Below, piece by piece: positions 22,764-33,804 of a stretch of 64,000 nt of DNA. The stretch is from Cladobotryum mycophilum (lineage: Eukaryota > Ascomycota > Sordariomycetes > Hypocreales > Hypocreaceae): assembly GCA_036429605.1 (NCBI GenBank), contig CM071590.1, forward strand, positions 6,510,001 through 6,574,000, written 5' to 3'. Made by a program: the position numbers and the translations under genes. Each line of letters opens with the position of its first letter. Position 1 is the stretch's first letter. Below the pieces are notes generated by a model. The model worked only from the letters and a program-made list of their open reading frames with translations, was not told the origin of the DNA and did no database searches.

Positions 22764-24276
22764 ATAAGACTCATTAAATAAAACGATCTCAGCTACGTTC
22801 ACATTCATCATTCCACAGTGGTAATGAGCAAGTTTTTGATGCTCAATAACCTAAACAGCCAAGCTATTTACACCATTGTACCTACCCGGGAGTGTTGGTC
22901 TGTCTGGTGTCAAGTTTTTGTTTTTGTGCGAGTTTTGACACGGGGGTGCCCAAAGCGCTGTTTGGCTGAGACCTAGCGACATTTGCAGTTCCGTCTAGAG
23001 ACGCGCCTGGGAATGCTCGATACAACGGAATCTACTCCGTACAGTACGAGGAGGCGCAGAAAGTAATTTGGCAACACGAAGCGAGACGCGTTTGCCTCCA
23101 AGGTGAACAACCGGTGAAGATGAGACAAAGCATCCTCTCCAGGAAGAGATCGACGTTCCTACAGAAAGCCTCATCGAGACTAAGAGTAGAGCGAATCACG
23201 TCAATTAGAATGCGAATGCTACGTCCCTTTCTCTCTCTATTAACGTAGGGTTAATAACTGGTCCGGTCATCGGGCATCTAATTGAGATGAATGCCAAACA
23301 AAACAAGGGTAGATATCTTGGAGCTCATAGTGAATCATCCGTGATGAATAGCAGCAATGGGAAGGCCATAAAGAAAAGCCTCAGATCCCGGGCGAAGATC
23401 ATCCTTTCGAGGAAAGTCGCGTCAGTCGGCTACGTTTGGTTCGGCTCAGCTTCAGTTCAGGGGTGGTCCCGTAAGACAAGGCGCCAAAGTCTGCGGCCTG
23501 TGTCAGCCATGAATGCGCAGTTTTCTCAGTATTTACCCTAAGATCTATCACAGCTAGTATCTACACTCTAAAGAAAACATCGATTAAGTTTGTTGATCGT
23601 TCGGCAGATCAGCAATTATTGATCTCAGGTCAACGCGCCGAAACCATCAACCACAGCAATTTCGAGTCTGGAATGGTGGCTTCGGGTACCTGCTTTGCTT
23701 GAAGAATTAGTGTTAGTTTAGCCACCTTGACATCTAACGACAAGCAGGTTAGCCTCAGATCTAAGGATGACAGGACCGTCAAGATCTCGGATGCGGCGAA
23801 AGGTCACCTGCCCATCTGTCCAAGTAGTAAGACGGGCTACTTAGATCATCGGGACACATTAGGACACATTATGACACACACGTGCCATTCATTCATTCAT
23901 TCCATGCTAAACCCTCGCCGCAGAAATGCCGAGCGTGAAGGTGTGAAGGCGCTGGCGTTCTAAGCCGGAAGCTGGGTTAAAACAAGGTTGACCATTAGGT
24001 ATAGCCGAGATCCCCATGCGTGATTGGTGGCAATACCGAGGGGGAAGATGGCAACACAGATGAATGAATAATTTACGTGACTATAACCCCCCAGCATAAA
24101 TTAAACCTTCCATTGTTGGACTTAGAACCTCCCTAATGGGGCCATTGCGTGGAGTGAGCGGGCCGATAGACGGGCATGGTCCCGGGTCCTGAGAGGAATG
24201 GGGTTCTAGACTCGGCTAAGAAACATTTTTCACCTTCAGCGGTGTAACTGCCGCGATCTGTGGGGGAAGAAGAAAC
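22764..24276. other. Intergenic region after the P450
   Basis: About 1.5 kb with no supported gene. Contains the third copy of CCTACCCGGGA (22881-22891) and a short CATT repeat at about 23888-23904. This is the likely right border of the metabolite cluster, because the next gene encodes a plant-polymer-degrading enzyme. Confidence 0.5.
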
Positions 24277-24290
24277 AGATATAAAAAGCC
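24277..24290 (+). promoter_or_regulatory. TATA box of the beta-glucosidase gene
   Basis: GATATAAAAAGC about 155 bp upstream of the ATG at 24442 is a good match to a fungal TATA box. Confidence 0.5.
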
Positions 24291-24404
24291 CTTGAGAATG
24301 TTTCTTCTTTGTTCCAGCCAGTTGTTGGACTGTGTGTGAAGCGCGTCTCTGCTCTTTCTTACCACTGCCCTCTTTTTCCCCTTCTCGGATCTTTGTTGAG
24401 CCAA

Positions 24405-24438
24405 CCTCCCCTCCCCTCCCCTCCCCTCCCCTCCCCCC
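24405..24438 (+). repeat. CTCCC pentamer tract immediately upstream of the start codon
   Basis: About six tandem CTCCC units end four bases before the ATG of the beta-glucosidase gene. Pyrimidine-rich tracts are common near fungal transcription starts, but a clean pentamer array touching the start is less usual. Confidence 0.7.
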
Positions 24439-24441
24439 ACA

Positions 24442-26680
24442 ATGCAGTACAAAGCTTTGATGGCTTTGACCATGGCCTCTGCGCCATTGGTCAGAGCAGA
24501 TCCGTGGGGAGATGCATACACCAAGGCGAAAGCCTCTCTCTCCAAGCTCAACTTGCAACAAAAGGTTGGCATTGTCAGCGGCATTGGCTGGCAAAAGGGA
24601 CCATGTGTCGGAAACACATCTCCCGCCTCGTCTATTGGCTACCCATCCTTGTGTCTCCAGGATGGTCCTTTGGGCGTCCGCTTTGCCAATGGCAACACCG
24701 CTTTCACACCTGGTATCCAGGCTGCTTCCACCTGGGACTTGGACTTGATCCGCCAGCGAGGTCAATTCATTGCCGAGGAGGTCAAGGGAATGGGCGTGCA
24801 CGTCTCCCTCGGCCCCGTCGGTGGACCCTTGGGCAAGCTCGCTCAGGGTGGCCGAAACTGGGAGGGCTTCGGACCCGACCCGTATCTGACCGGTTTGGCC
24901 ATGGCTGAGACAATTGAAGCCATGCAGGACGTCGGTGTGCAAGCCACAGCCAAGCACTGGATCCTCAACGAGCAGGAGCACAGACGAGAGTCCATCTCCA
25001 GCAACATTGATGATCGCACCATTCACGAGCTCTACGCCTGGCCATACGTCGATGCCGTGCACGCCAATGTCGCGGCCGTCATGTGCTCGTACAACAAGAT
25101 TAACGGAAACTGGGCCTGTGAGAATGAGTACGTTATGGATGAGATTCTAAAGGGCCACCTGGGATTCCCGGGATATATCATGTCCGACTGGAATGCCCAG
25201 CACACGACTACCCAGAGCGCCAATACTGGTCTTGACATGACCATGCCGGGTACAGACTTTAGCGGCAACAATGTCCTCTGGGGACCGCAGCTTGTGAATG
25301 CTGTCAATAACAGAAGTGTCAACTCCACCAGGGTTGACGACATGGTCACCCGTATTCTGGCTGCGTGGTATTTGACCGGCCAAGACAAGGGTGGTTACCC
25401 TTCCGTCAACTTCAACAGAAATGTCCAGGGCAACCACAAGGACAACGTAAGAGCCGTCGCAAGAGACGGCATCGTTCTCCTCAAGAACGACAACAAGGTC
25501 CTCCCCTTGAAGAAGCCCGCCAGCATCGCCATCATTGGATCTGCTGCCGTCAAGGGCCAGCATGCCAACAACGGTTGCGATGATCGCGGCTGCAACGCCG
25601 GTGCCCTGGGTATGGGCTGGGGATCTGGTTCCGTCAACTACCCTTACTTTGTGGCTCCATATGATGCCATCAACACCCGGGCCACCTCTGCGGGCACCAA
25701 GGTTACGCTGAGCAACTCGGATGACGGTAACGCCGGTGCCAATGCCGCGCGAGGCAAGGACGTCGCTGTCGTCTTCATCACAGCCGACTCTGGTGAGGGT
25801 TACATCACCGTTGAGAACAATGCTGGTGATCGTAACAACCTTGACCCCTGGCACAACGGCAACGATCTTGTCAAGGCCGTGGCCGGAGCCAGCAGCAACG
25901 TCATTGTCGTCGTGCACAGCGTTGGTCCCATCGTTCTCGAGTCCATCCTCTCCAACCCCTCTGTCAAGGCCGTCGTCTGGGCTGGTCTGCCATCACAGGA
26001 GAACGGCAACGCGCTCGTTGACATTCTGTACGGAGACACCAACCCCAACGGCAAGCTGCCATACACCATCGCCAAGAACGCAAACGATTACGGCACCCGT
26101 GTCCAGAGCGGCGATGATAACTTTGCCGAGGGGCTCTTCATTGACTACAGGCACTTTGATGATGCCAACATCCAGCCCCGATATGAGTTTGGCTTTGGCT
26201 TGTGTAAGTAACACCCCGCACGCAAATGAAGTGTGACGTATTGTGATAGAGTGTGCTGACAATCTCGATAGCTTACACCAACTACACCTACTCCAACATC
26301 CAGATCAGCTCCAACGCCAGATCGGGTCCTGCCAACGGCCCCATCGTCGCCGGTGGCCCTAGCGACCTCTTCGACACCGTCGCCACCGTCACCGTCAATG
26401 TCCAAAACTCCGGCGGCGTCGCCGGCGCTGAAGTCGCTCAACTCTACATCACCTTGCCGAGCTCCGCGCCCAGGACACCCCCAAGCAGCTCCGCGGCTTC
26501 GACAAGCTCAAGCTCAGCGCGGGCCAGTCCGCCACGGCGACATTCAACCTCAGGAAGCGTGATTTGACCTACTGGGACACCAAATCCAAGAAGTGGGTTG
26601 TCCCATCGGGTACCTTCAAGGTCAGCGTCGGTGCCAGCAGCAGGGATATCCGGCTCACTGGTACCATCAACGTGGCATAA
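24442..26680 (+). CDS. Secreted GH3 beta-glucosidase
   Basis: Extracellular glycoside hydrolase that should release glucose from cellobiose and short beta-glucans. Exons 24442-26203 and 26272-26680 are joined over a 68-nt intron (GTAAGT donor, GATAG acceptor). The signal peptide is MQYKALMALTMASAPLVRA. Family 3 landmarks in order: DGPLGVR, GRNWEGFGPDP, KHWILNEQEHRRE, and the nucleophile segment MSDWNAQHT (Asp about residue 250). The second domain has ARDGIVLLKND. The C-terminal fibronectin III-like domain begins around YTNYTYSN. Size and layout match the Trichoderma Bgl1/Cel3A type. As read, the frame breaks at the CCC at 26469-26471: the sequence then runs through a Ser-rich tail to a stop near 26567, whereas one extra C would restore LRGFDKLKLSAGQSATATF and end at TAA 26678-26680, giving about 723 residues. 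I annotate the full span and treat the break as a likely sequencing error. Confidence 0.93.
26469..26471 (+). other. Frame break in a C run, FnIII domain of the beta-glucosidase
   Basis: The coding strand reads GCGCCCAGGACACC. One more C gives Gln-Asp-Thr-Pro-Lys-Gln-Leu-Arg-Gly-Phe, the normal FnIII sequence of GH3 enzymes, and keeps the frame open for another 70 codons to a TAA. A true frameshift would truncate the domain. Confidence 0.8.
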
Positions 26681-27747
26681 AAATGTATATATATGTGTGT
26701 GTTGTTATTAGGTTGAGCAGGGCATTTGTAAACATTTGTCGCTCCCATTACATTCCTGTTTACCGCATTTAATGAAAGAAATGATGCCAATTGACAAAAC
26801 CTGTATCGTGAGTGATTCAACACGCGTCTAGAATGAGTCCACTGAAACATTGTCTCCAAACGTACAAAAACGTTTCAGGGGACCGAGATGTCAAAGTTTG
26901 AAGTAACGTATTGTTACGTCCCATCGACACCGTGCGCTCGAGGTGGATACGTGGTAAGACAGAATGTCAGTACGGAGTACCAATAGTAAAGAGCACGTAT
27001 TGATCCCCAGGTCACTTTCGGTCTGTTACATTGGCAAGATGAAAAAAGGCACCGACTATGGGGCAGTAAAGAGTTCATGATAATGGCTCGGCCTGAAGCA
27101 CATCCTGATGCCATGATTTTGAACGAATGCTTCAATAGTAGGGGAATAATAGCTTTATAATACACCGAATAGAGAGGCATGGGGTATATAATCTAGCGAG
27201 ACAGGGTGCCTCTTGATACCACCTCGTGCTGTTTAAGTGGAGTTATAGTGGCATTCGCCAACGCATAGATTGGAGAAAGTCCGCCGGACTTTCGAAGGCC
27301 AAAGAAATATCCGATACCACAGTTATGATTGATTTACCCGTTTCTCTGAGTTGGTTTCCAGAGAAGTTGCCGACTGGTAGAGTGTGCCTCAGATGGCTGT
27401 GTTCCCCATAAAGCAAACACCAAAAAATCACATATCGTCTTACAGATCCATTTCTTAACCAAATTAAATGCGACAAAAGAAATTAGTGGTTCTATTGCTA
27501 TATTAACGTTCAGTATTAGAATTGTAGTATTTACCGTTCATCTTACGATCTTGGGGGGCATGGTGTTGCGGATCGCCACTATAGTGTATTGTTCATGCTG
27601 CATCACAATGAGTCGAGCAAAGCGTCAGATAAGTACGGTGTTCAGTATTAACAGTCTTTCTGTTTAAATATACAAGCTTTTCCAATATACAGGGCATCAT
27701 GTTGTGTATGTACAATCGTAACCCGTCATTCCATCATTTCGTTTCGT
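26681..27747. other. Convergent intergenic region
   Basis: About 1.1 kb between the 3' ends of the beta-glucosidase and chitosanase genes. It is A/T-rich with short meaningless open frames; only 3' UTRs are expected here. Confidence 0.5.
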
Positions 27748-28564
27748 TTAAGCAGGGAGGCCAGCGACGAGCCTGTCACCAAGACCCTTGATGCTGTCCT
27801 CGAACTGCTGAGCACTGCCTGCCTTCCAATTGGCCCCACTCTTACCGGGAACAGCGGCCTTACCGGTGAAACCGATGAAGAGGACGTCCTTGGGGTCGTG
27901 GCCGTTGTCGCCGGTAAGGTGCTCGTTGGGGAAGCAGAGCTTGCCGAGGGAGATGGAGGCCTCGCCGGTGGAGTGGAAGCCGTTGGTGTCACCCCAGATA
28001 CCGTAGTGCTAAAGGCATTGTTAGTGAAATGCATTAGAGGAGAGAAAAGAGTTGCAAAGACAAGAAACTTACCACTTGGTTGTTGCAGACGACGGCCATG
28101 ACGGAGAGGGGCTCCATGCCGCGGCTCTGAGGGTTGAAGTTGCTTGTACCAAAGACAATGTAAGGGTGGATGTTGGCGTTCAAATCGGAAATGCCGTAGC
28201 CCTTGACGGTATCCTTGAAAGCAGTCTCGCCCTGGCCGCTGGGGTCGTTGCCGCAGTCACCTGCACCGTTGTTGGCGCCATCGCAGTCAATGTCTAGGTT
28301 GTCGTAGTTGTTGTTGCTCTTGAGGAAGATGGCGTTGGGGAGATCGCCGCAGTAGACGGTGCCGCCGTCCATTGTGGAAGAGACGGTCTTCTTGCAGTTG
28401 CCAGCCTATCGAAAAGTATTAGTACTAAACGGTGCAGAGCTTGAATCGAATATGATGATTCTTACCTTGTGAGCATTGTAGATGTTCTTGAGGTTGGTAG
28501 GGAGCTGGTAGGCAGATGCAGCAGCGCCAAGAGCGGCGAGTGTGAGGAGAGAGCTGGTCTTCAT
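27748..28564 (-). CDS. Secreted GH75 chitosanase
   Basis: Extracellular endo-enzyme of 230 residues that hydrolyses chitosan. Three exons join in phase 0: 28564-28466, 28405-28073 and 28008-27748. The introns have donors GTAAGA and GTAAGT and end CGATAG and TTTAG. The signal peptide is MKTSSLLTLAALGAAASA. Diagnostic family 75 stretches are DGGTVYCGDLPNAIF, LDIDCDGANNGAGDC, GISDLNANIHPYIVFG, MEPLSVMAVVCNN, HYGIWGDTNG, GEASISLGKLCFP and DVLFIGFTGKAAVPGKSG. The acidic catalytic residues of this family lie in these segments. Cysteines are paired as expected for a secreted protein. The protein has only the catalytic domain and no chitin-binding module. GH75 is almost exclusively fungal. Its gene converges on the beta-glucosidase gene without functional linkage being evident. 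Confidence 0.93.
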
Positions 28565-28668
28565 TTTGGCGATTGTAGTATTATTGAGTGCAGAGAAGGT
28601 TTGGGAGATGTTGCTTGAGAAGCTGATTGATGTGGAATCAAGACTCTAGTTGAGAGCGATCATCCTTT

Positions 28669-28681
28669 GCTATATATACCA
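28669..28681 (-). promoter_or_regulatory. TATA box of the chitosanase gene
   Basis: GGTATATATAGC on the minus strand about 105-115 bp upstream of the ATG at 28564. Confidence 0.5.
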
Positions 28682-29239
28682 CATATCGTCTCATTATGAT
28701 CTGCCCAGTTATCAGGCTGCTGCACCCAAAAACCCCTGGACACCAGGTGCCGCCACCGGTCCCCGTAAGCAATATCACCAACATTATGAAACTAGCTTCG
28801 CCTCACTAACACTGGAGAGGAAAGACATTAGAATGTCGAGTAGAAACAAGTTGGCTAATTGAGGGATTGAGGGTTTGGGTCAAACGGGAAGGTCGCAGCG
28901 CTTGGGCACGAGGATTGGAGGAAAAACCAAATAAGCATGATTCACATTATGCTCGTTTCATACAAGCTTGCTAAGCGAGGGGCTGCCTCGATCTTCCGTC
29001 GATCATTGACCCCTGCACCCCGCATATGGGCAGTAAGCAAGGTAGGATTTTTGGGGCCAATGTCCAGACTCGTCCCATTTAATACTTGCATCAAACCTCG
29101 TATTATTATTATCGCTTCCCCGGATGGAGACCGAAAACATGTCAGTACCTGATGAAACTGGCAACACGTGTAGGTGGGTCGTCGGAGGGGGCTGGGGGAG
29201 CAAATACGACTCCATGGGTCCTCTATCTATCGTAACGTA
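28682..29239. other. Intergenic region between chitosanase and GFA genes
   Basis: About 560 bp with no supported gene. It holds the distal chitosanase promoter and the 3' UTR of the GFA gene. Confidence 0.5.
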
Positions 29240-30282
29240 TCATGAATCAAGTACATAGCCATCCGTACCCTCATCTTCCCTCTTGATGAGAGGCCTCAGG
29301 GAAGCAAGATCAAGATTATCCAATGTCCGCACATTGAGGGGCTTCAGCTTCATGTTCTTGTGATAGACTCCAAGAGCAAGCTCGCGCCGCTCTGGGGGAA
29401 GCTTGTCAAATATGCTGATTGGTGGACCGTAGATGTTTCCAAAAACGTGAACACCACATGTCCTGCAGAACGTGGATCCACCAAACTTGCGACCAGAACG
29501 GTATTCGAAAGTGTCGTCTGCGCCATAGATGCGAACCTGATCCTTGGTAGGATACACGCCGATGTAAGCCATCTTGACCACCCGACATTAGTTGGTACAC
29601 TGTTGCCCCTGAGAAGACATTTTGTTCGCTTACTCTTACGCATGTGCTGCAATTGTCTTCTTTTAATTCCTCTTCCTCGATTGGGTCCAATAAAGCGGCT
29701 CTGACTTTCCCGCAGTGACATGAGAAAGTGTGCTGCGCAGGCCGTCCACCCCCAGCTTCAGGGAGTGGTTCAACAGCCTTTCTCTCCTCCTCGGCTTCCA
29801 TAACCGTAGTTGCTGCTACCCTGCAAGGCGCATTAGTTATGCCCCGTTCAGGAAATCTTGCTCAGGGGTTTCACTCAAGCATGAAGGGATTAACGTAGGG
29901 CTCCCGAATTGCCCGAATATTGAGTAACAGTTTCCCACCCGAGGGCCCGGTCCGGTGCTCTCCGATGATTCCGGTACCGCAGTAATTGCAAAACTGGAGA
30001 CTGATTAAGCATGATTGATTCCCAAAATGGCAGCTCATAGGAGAAAAGAAGAAAAGAGCATACCTTGTCCTCCAAGGTTAAGGACTGGTACGCAGCCAGG
30101 TGGCCATCATCTCTGACCACTTCAAATGCACCGTCCTCCAGGGTGAGCCAGAGGTAACCCTTCTTTTCGCACAAGCTACACGAGCAGGAGATGGCGCTAG
30201 TTATCTCGGGGACAGTAACGCGGAAGCGATAGCGACCACAGTGACAGTTGCCATCGTATACAATGTCATTCGTTTCTGCCAT
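29240..30282 (-). CDS. Tandem-domain GFA/CENP-V family zinc protein
   Basis: Protein of 285 residues with two glutathione-dependent formaldehyde-activating (GFA, CENP-V) folds fused head to tail. Four exons join cleanly: 30282-30064, 29993-29875, 29820-29634 and 29572-29240. Intron donors are GTATGC, GTGAAA and GTAAGC. Domain 1 shows NCHCGRYRF, the CSCSLC pair, then FCNYCGTGI with LLLNIRAI. Domain 2 shows SCHCGKVRA, CSTC, then FCRTCGVHVFGN with LGVYHKN and NVRTL. These Cys sets are the structural and catalytic zinc ligands of the fold. The family includes bacterial S-(hydroxymethyl)glutathione synthase, but most fungal members have no assigned substrate, so a formaldehyde role is not proven. 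No signal peptide is present; a cytosolic location is expected. The two-domain form seen here is why the halves must not be called as separate genes. Confidence 0.88.
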
Positions 30283-31617
30283 GGTTGAATCAGTGTCTTA
30301 TTTCTTCAAGACATGTATGAGGGGGAGTGTAGCGCGGGGAAGCTGTGAACGAGATCGTAAGACATGATGGGGTTTACAGGTGATTAGTAAAGTTACTCGG
30401 GGGGTTGCCTAATTTGTCAAGGGCACATGTGTGTAGAGCTTAGCGATCTTGAACATAGTACACTATAGATAGGTTTGAAGAAGAAGATTGCAAGTATTGG
30501 GTAGTCTCTATTGTTTGAAGACCCATCGTCCAGTGGAGGGTGGAAGAACTGATGCACAATGTCTTCCGGGTTGTTGGGATATCCATGGATATTTCCCCCT
30601 GTGCAGTCACAGCGCCTCCAACAGCCATAACCCAGCCTCCCAGTTGCTTTAGTCATGGATGGAACATTTTAGGGCTTCTCCCCTGAATTTATAGAGCCCT
30701 TGGTCGCTGTAGCCCCTAGAAGTTCCTTCCATTAGGTATTCCCCTCCAGGGCTCTTCCAAGGTTATCGCACTTAGTGTATCAAGGACTCCATGGTTTCTG
30801 CCCGTGCACGAGTTCGTGGGGGTACAGATTCAAGGCCATCAGCAGTAAACCCCACTTACACCGAGGTTTCAATTGTCAGGGCTCATGTTCCACATTCCTC
30901 CGCTTACAGGCAAAAAGTTCGCTTGCGTGAGTTGCATACTAGATTATTCTTCTTTACATATTTACTATGTAAAAACCTCCCACTAAAAACATGATTAAAA
31001 TAACTACATAAACTTCTTAACAAAGCATATAGGGTAGACTATATCACGAGACTGGCTTAGGGAATCTCAGTACGTATTGTATTCTGTACACAAAGCTTCC
31101 ATGACACAGACTCCTTACTCATTCATAATATCATATGTGAAATGTCCTAGCAGGATAGTGTTCTAGTAACTTTTGTATTTGTACTCTGTATTACCTGCTA
31201 TATTAGTAGTTTTATATGCATTATATATAAGGGTGCAGTACTAGGTATATAGCCTTGTTACAACTTATATTAGTAGGTAGGTCTAACCCCCCTCTGTCTG
31301 TATCTTAATATATGTATAGACATCATTTACGGCGTCGCATACATAACTCGAACAAAACCAACCTGTTTTTCGCATCTCATCATGAATACTATACTCACTC
31401 CATAGTAACTTTGCTATTAGCTAATTACTATCTCAAGGCCCCCACCAATCGAGTCCGGTATTTTACCGCTGTGGAAGCCACCCTGCGGGGAAAGGGGAAT
31501 AGAGAGGGGTGTTGTTCTTCCTTGAGGATTCCAGATGGCCCTCTCGTGAATTCTTTTTCCTTCAATGAACTAAAGTCTCACATTTACAAGTAAATTCATC
31601 TCAGTACGCATCTAACC
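30283..31617. other. Divergent intergenic region
   Basis: About 1.3 kb between the start codons of the GFA (minus) and amidohydrolase (plus) genes. The part from about 30950 to 31320 is strongly A/T-rich with no coding signal. Near 30364 a 14-base string ATGGGGTTTACAGG also occurs near 18276. Confidence 0.45.
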
Positions 31618-33804
31618 ATGTCGACTGATATCCTCTTCCTCTCTGCTACGGTCATCACGGGTGATGAGTCTGCCCAGCCATTCGTTGCCGATGTGCTCGT
31701 TTCCAATGGCCTCATTTCCAAGATTGCCTCTCCAGGCTCAATTGCCAATACCACAGCGCGAACCATCGATGTAAAGGGTTGCGTACTTTCCCCGGGCTTT
31801 ATTGACATGCACGCACATTCGGACCTATATCTTCTCACCCACCCCGAACATGAGGCCAAGATTACTCAGGGTTGCACGGTAAGCCCGAGTCTGACCCTAC
31901 CTCCCCAATATGACCCCCACACACATATCCACCTCCGCTCTTGCTGCGCCGAAGCTCGATCCGGGCAGCCCGAGTCTGACCCTACCTCCCCAATATGACC
32001 CCCACACACATATCCACCTCCGCTCTTGCTGCGCCGAAGCTCGATCCGGGCAGCCCGAGTCCCTGTTCCTGGGCGCTCTCGTCTCCGGATTCGGGGTTGC
32101 GTAGCATATATCAGTGCCAGGCAACTCGGCCGAGAATGCGTATCTGACATGAAGTGCAGACCGAGGTCGTTGGCCAAGATGGTATATCCTACTCCCCAAT
32201 TCGAAACGCCACTCAACTCCTAGCAATTCGAGAACAGATTGCTGGCTGGAATGGTAACCCAAGTGACGATGAGTGTCGGACGACCCTCCAGGGTGTGGGC
32301 ATGTTTGAGTGGGAAACGGTAGGAGAGTATCTGGATTGCCTTGAACGTAACAAGACCGCGACAAACGTTGCAATGCTTGTGCCGCAGGGTAATCTACGAC
32401 TACTGGCCTGTGGACCATGCGACACGCAAGCTTCTCCCGAAGAAATCCAGGATCAAATCAAACTGCTGCGGGAGTCAATGGACCAAGGCGCAGTTGGCAT
32501 GTCCAGGTGGGTAACATCCATCGTTCTTTGGTGGGATATTTATCCTTTGCAACAATATGGAAGACTCATCTATTTTGATAGTGGCCTAACTTACACGCCC
32601 GGAATGTATGCTTCCACCTCTGAATTAGCCGCTCTCTGCGGAGTTCTGGCGGCAGAATATCCGGGTGCATTCTACGCGCCCCATCATCGAAGCTACGGGT
32701 TCCAGGCCATTGAAAGCTACGATGAGATGCTAGGACTAGGCCAGTCCACAGGGTGTCCCATCCGTATGTTCCTGTTCCCTTTTTTGCGAAGCTAAAGGAG
32801 AAACTGATCAATTTAGACCTCACACATGCGACGCTCAACTTTAGCGAGAACAAGGGAAAGGCTCCGGTCTTGATTTCCATGATCGACAAGTCCCTTGCAC
32901 AGGGTGTAGATGTATCGCTTGATACGTATCCGTATCTTCCAGGATGCACGACTCTGGCTTCGCTATTGCCGGGTTGGGCGTCTTCAGGTGGTCCCGCAGA
33001 GACCTTGAAACGGCTCGAAGACGCAGAAACAAGGGAGAAGATCCGCATTGCGGTGGAAGTAAAGGGCTGTGATGGTGGACACGGAATACCAACAAACTGG
33101 GATGAAATCCAGGTGAGTCTATAAACTGAGTTTTGTCTTTTTCGCAATGACCCGGCGATTAATTCTGTTAGATTGGTACTGCTCTAGAGCCATCAATCGC
33201 ATCCTACTCTGGACGTAGGGTGTCAGAGGTAGCCCGTTCACAGAACAGGACACCTATTGAAATATTTTTCGAAATATTGCAGAAAGACAAACTTTCTACA
33301 AGCTCCCTTATGCATGTCGGAAATGAAGAGAATGTCAGGGAGATTATGCAGCATCGGGTTCACATGTCTGGCAGCGATGCCATTCTGCACGGCAAGAGTC
33401 TGCATCCCAGAGCCTATGGCACATTTCCCCGATACCTTGGTGAGCTTTTGTGAACACATCTCTGCGCGACTTGAAACTGACGTCTTGTAGCTCATTATTC
33501 TCGCGATCTGGGCCTTATTCCTCTACCCGAGATGATTGCGCACCTCACCTCGAGGCCTGCCAAGCGACTCTCTGTGTACCCCCATCGTGGTCTCATCGCG
33601 GAAGGATCGGCTGCCGACATTGTTGTATTTGATCCTGAGACGGTTAAAGATTTGGCAACATTTGAGGAGCCAAAGGTGCCTTGCCAGGGAATCCGATTTG
33701 TTCTGGTAAATGGCCAAGTGGCGCTCGATGAAGGCAAAATGACTGGCGCACGTGGTGGCAAGACACTACGCAGAGATAAGGATGGCAAAGTGAAGGCAAA
33801 GTGA
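31618..33804 (+). CDS. N-acyl-D-amino-acid deacylase-type amidohydrolase
   Basis: Predicted cytosolic metal-dependent hydrolase of 555 residues of the D-aminoacylase branch of the amidohydrolase superfamily, which removes acyl groups from N-acyl-D-amino acids or related amides. Six exons: 31618-31878, 32160-32506, 32582-32763, 32817-33112, 33172-33439 and 33491-33804; all junctions keep one frame. Signature parts are SPGFIDMHAHSD (first metal-binding histidines), GCTTEVVGQDG across intron 1, GLTYTPGMYAS, the HHR segment, HLTHATLN, DTYPYLPG, MSGSDA and RPAKRLS. The C terminus ends with the beta-sandwich segment GSAADIVVFDPE. Intron 1 is 281 nt, several times longer than the others, because it contains an 85-bp tandem duplication. 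The neighbours (GFA protein, FAD monooxygenase) give no clear pathway. Exact substrate not inferable. Confidence 0.92.
31883..32061 (+). repeat. 85-bp tandem duplication inside intron 1 of the amidohydrolase gene
   Basis: Unit 1 at 31883-31967 and unit 2 at 31968-32052 appear identical base for base, followed by a 9-base start of a third unit. It begins four bases after the GTAA of the donor site. Identity of copies suggests a recent event (or an assembly duplication). Confidence 0.9.

Noticed and set aside
24133..25062. Long open frame (about 309 codons) on the minus strand over the beta-glucosidase gene
   Set aside because: It is antisense to a clear GH3 coding sequence, has no family features, and reflects GC-rich codon bias on the opposite strand.
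25147..25917. Open frame of about 256 codons, minus strand
   Set aside because: Also antisense to the GH3 enzyme; Val/Asp-rich composition is a shadow of the sense codons.
29406..29801. Separate small gene starting at the ATG near 29801
   Set aside because: The upstream half has a compatible 54-nt intron (GTGAAA...TTGCAG with ACTAAT) that keeps the frame, so this ATG is internal to a two-domain GFA protein.
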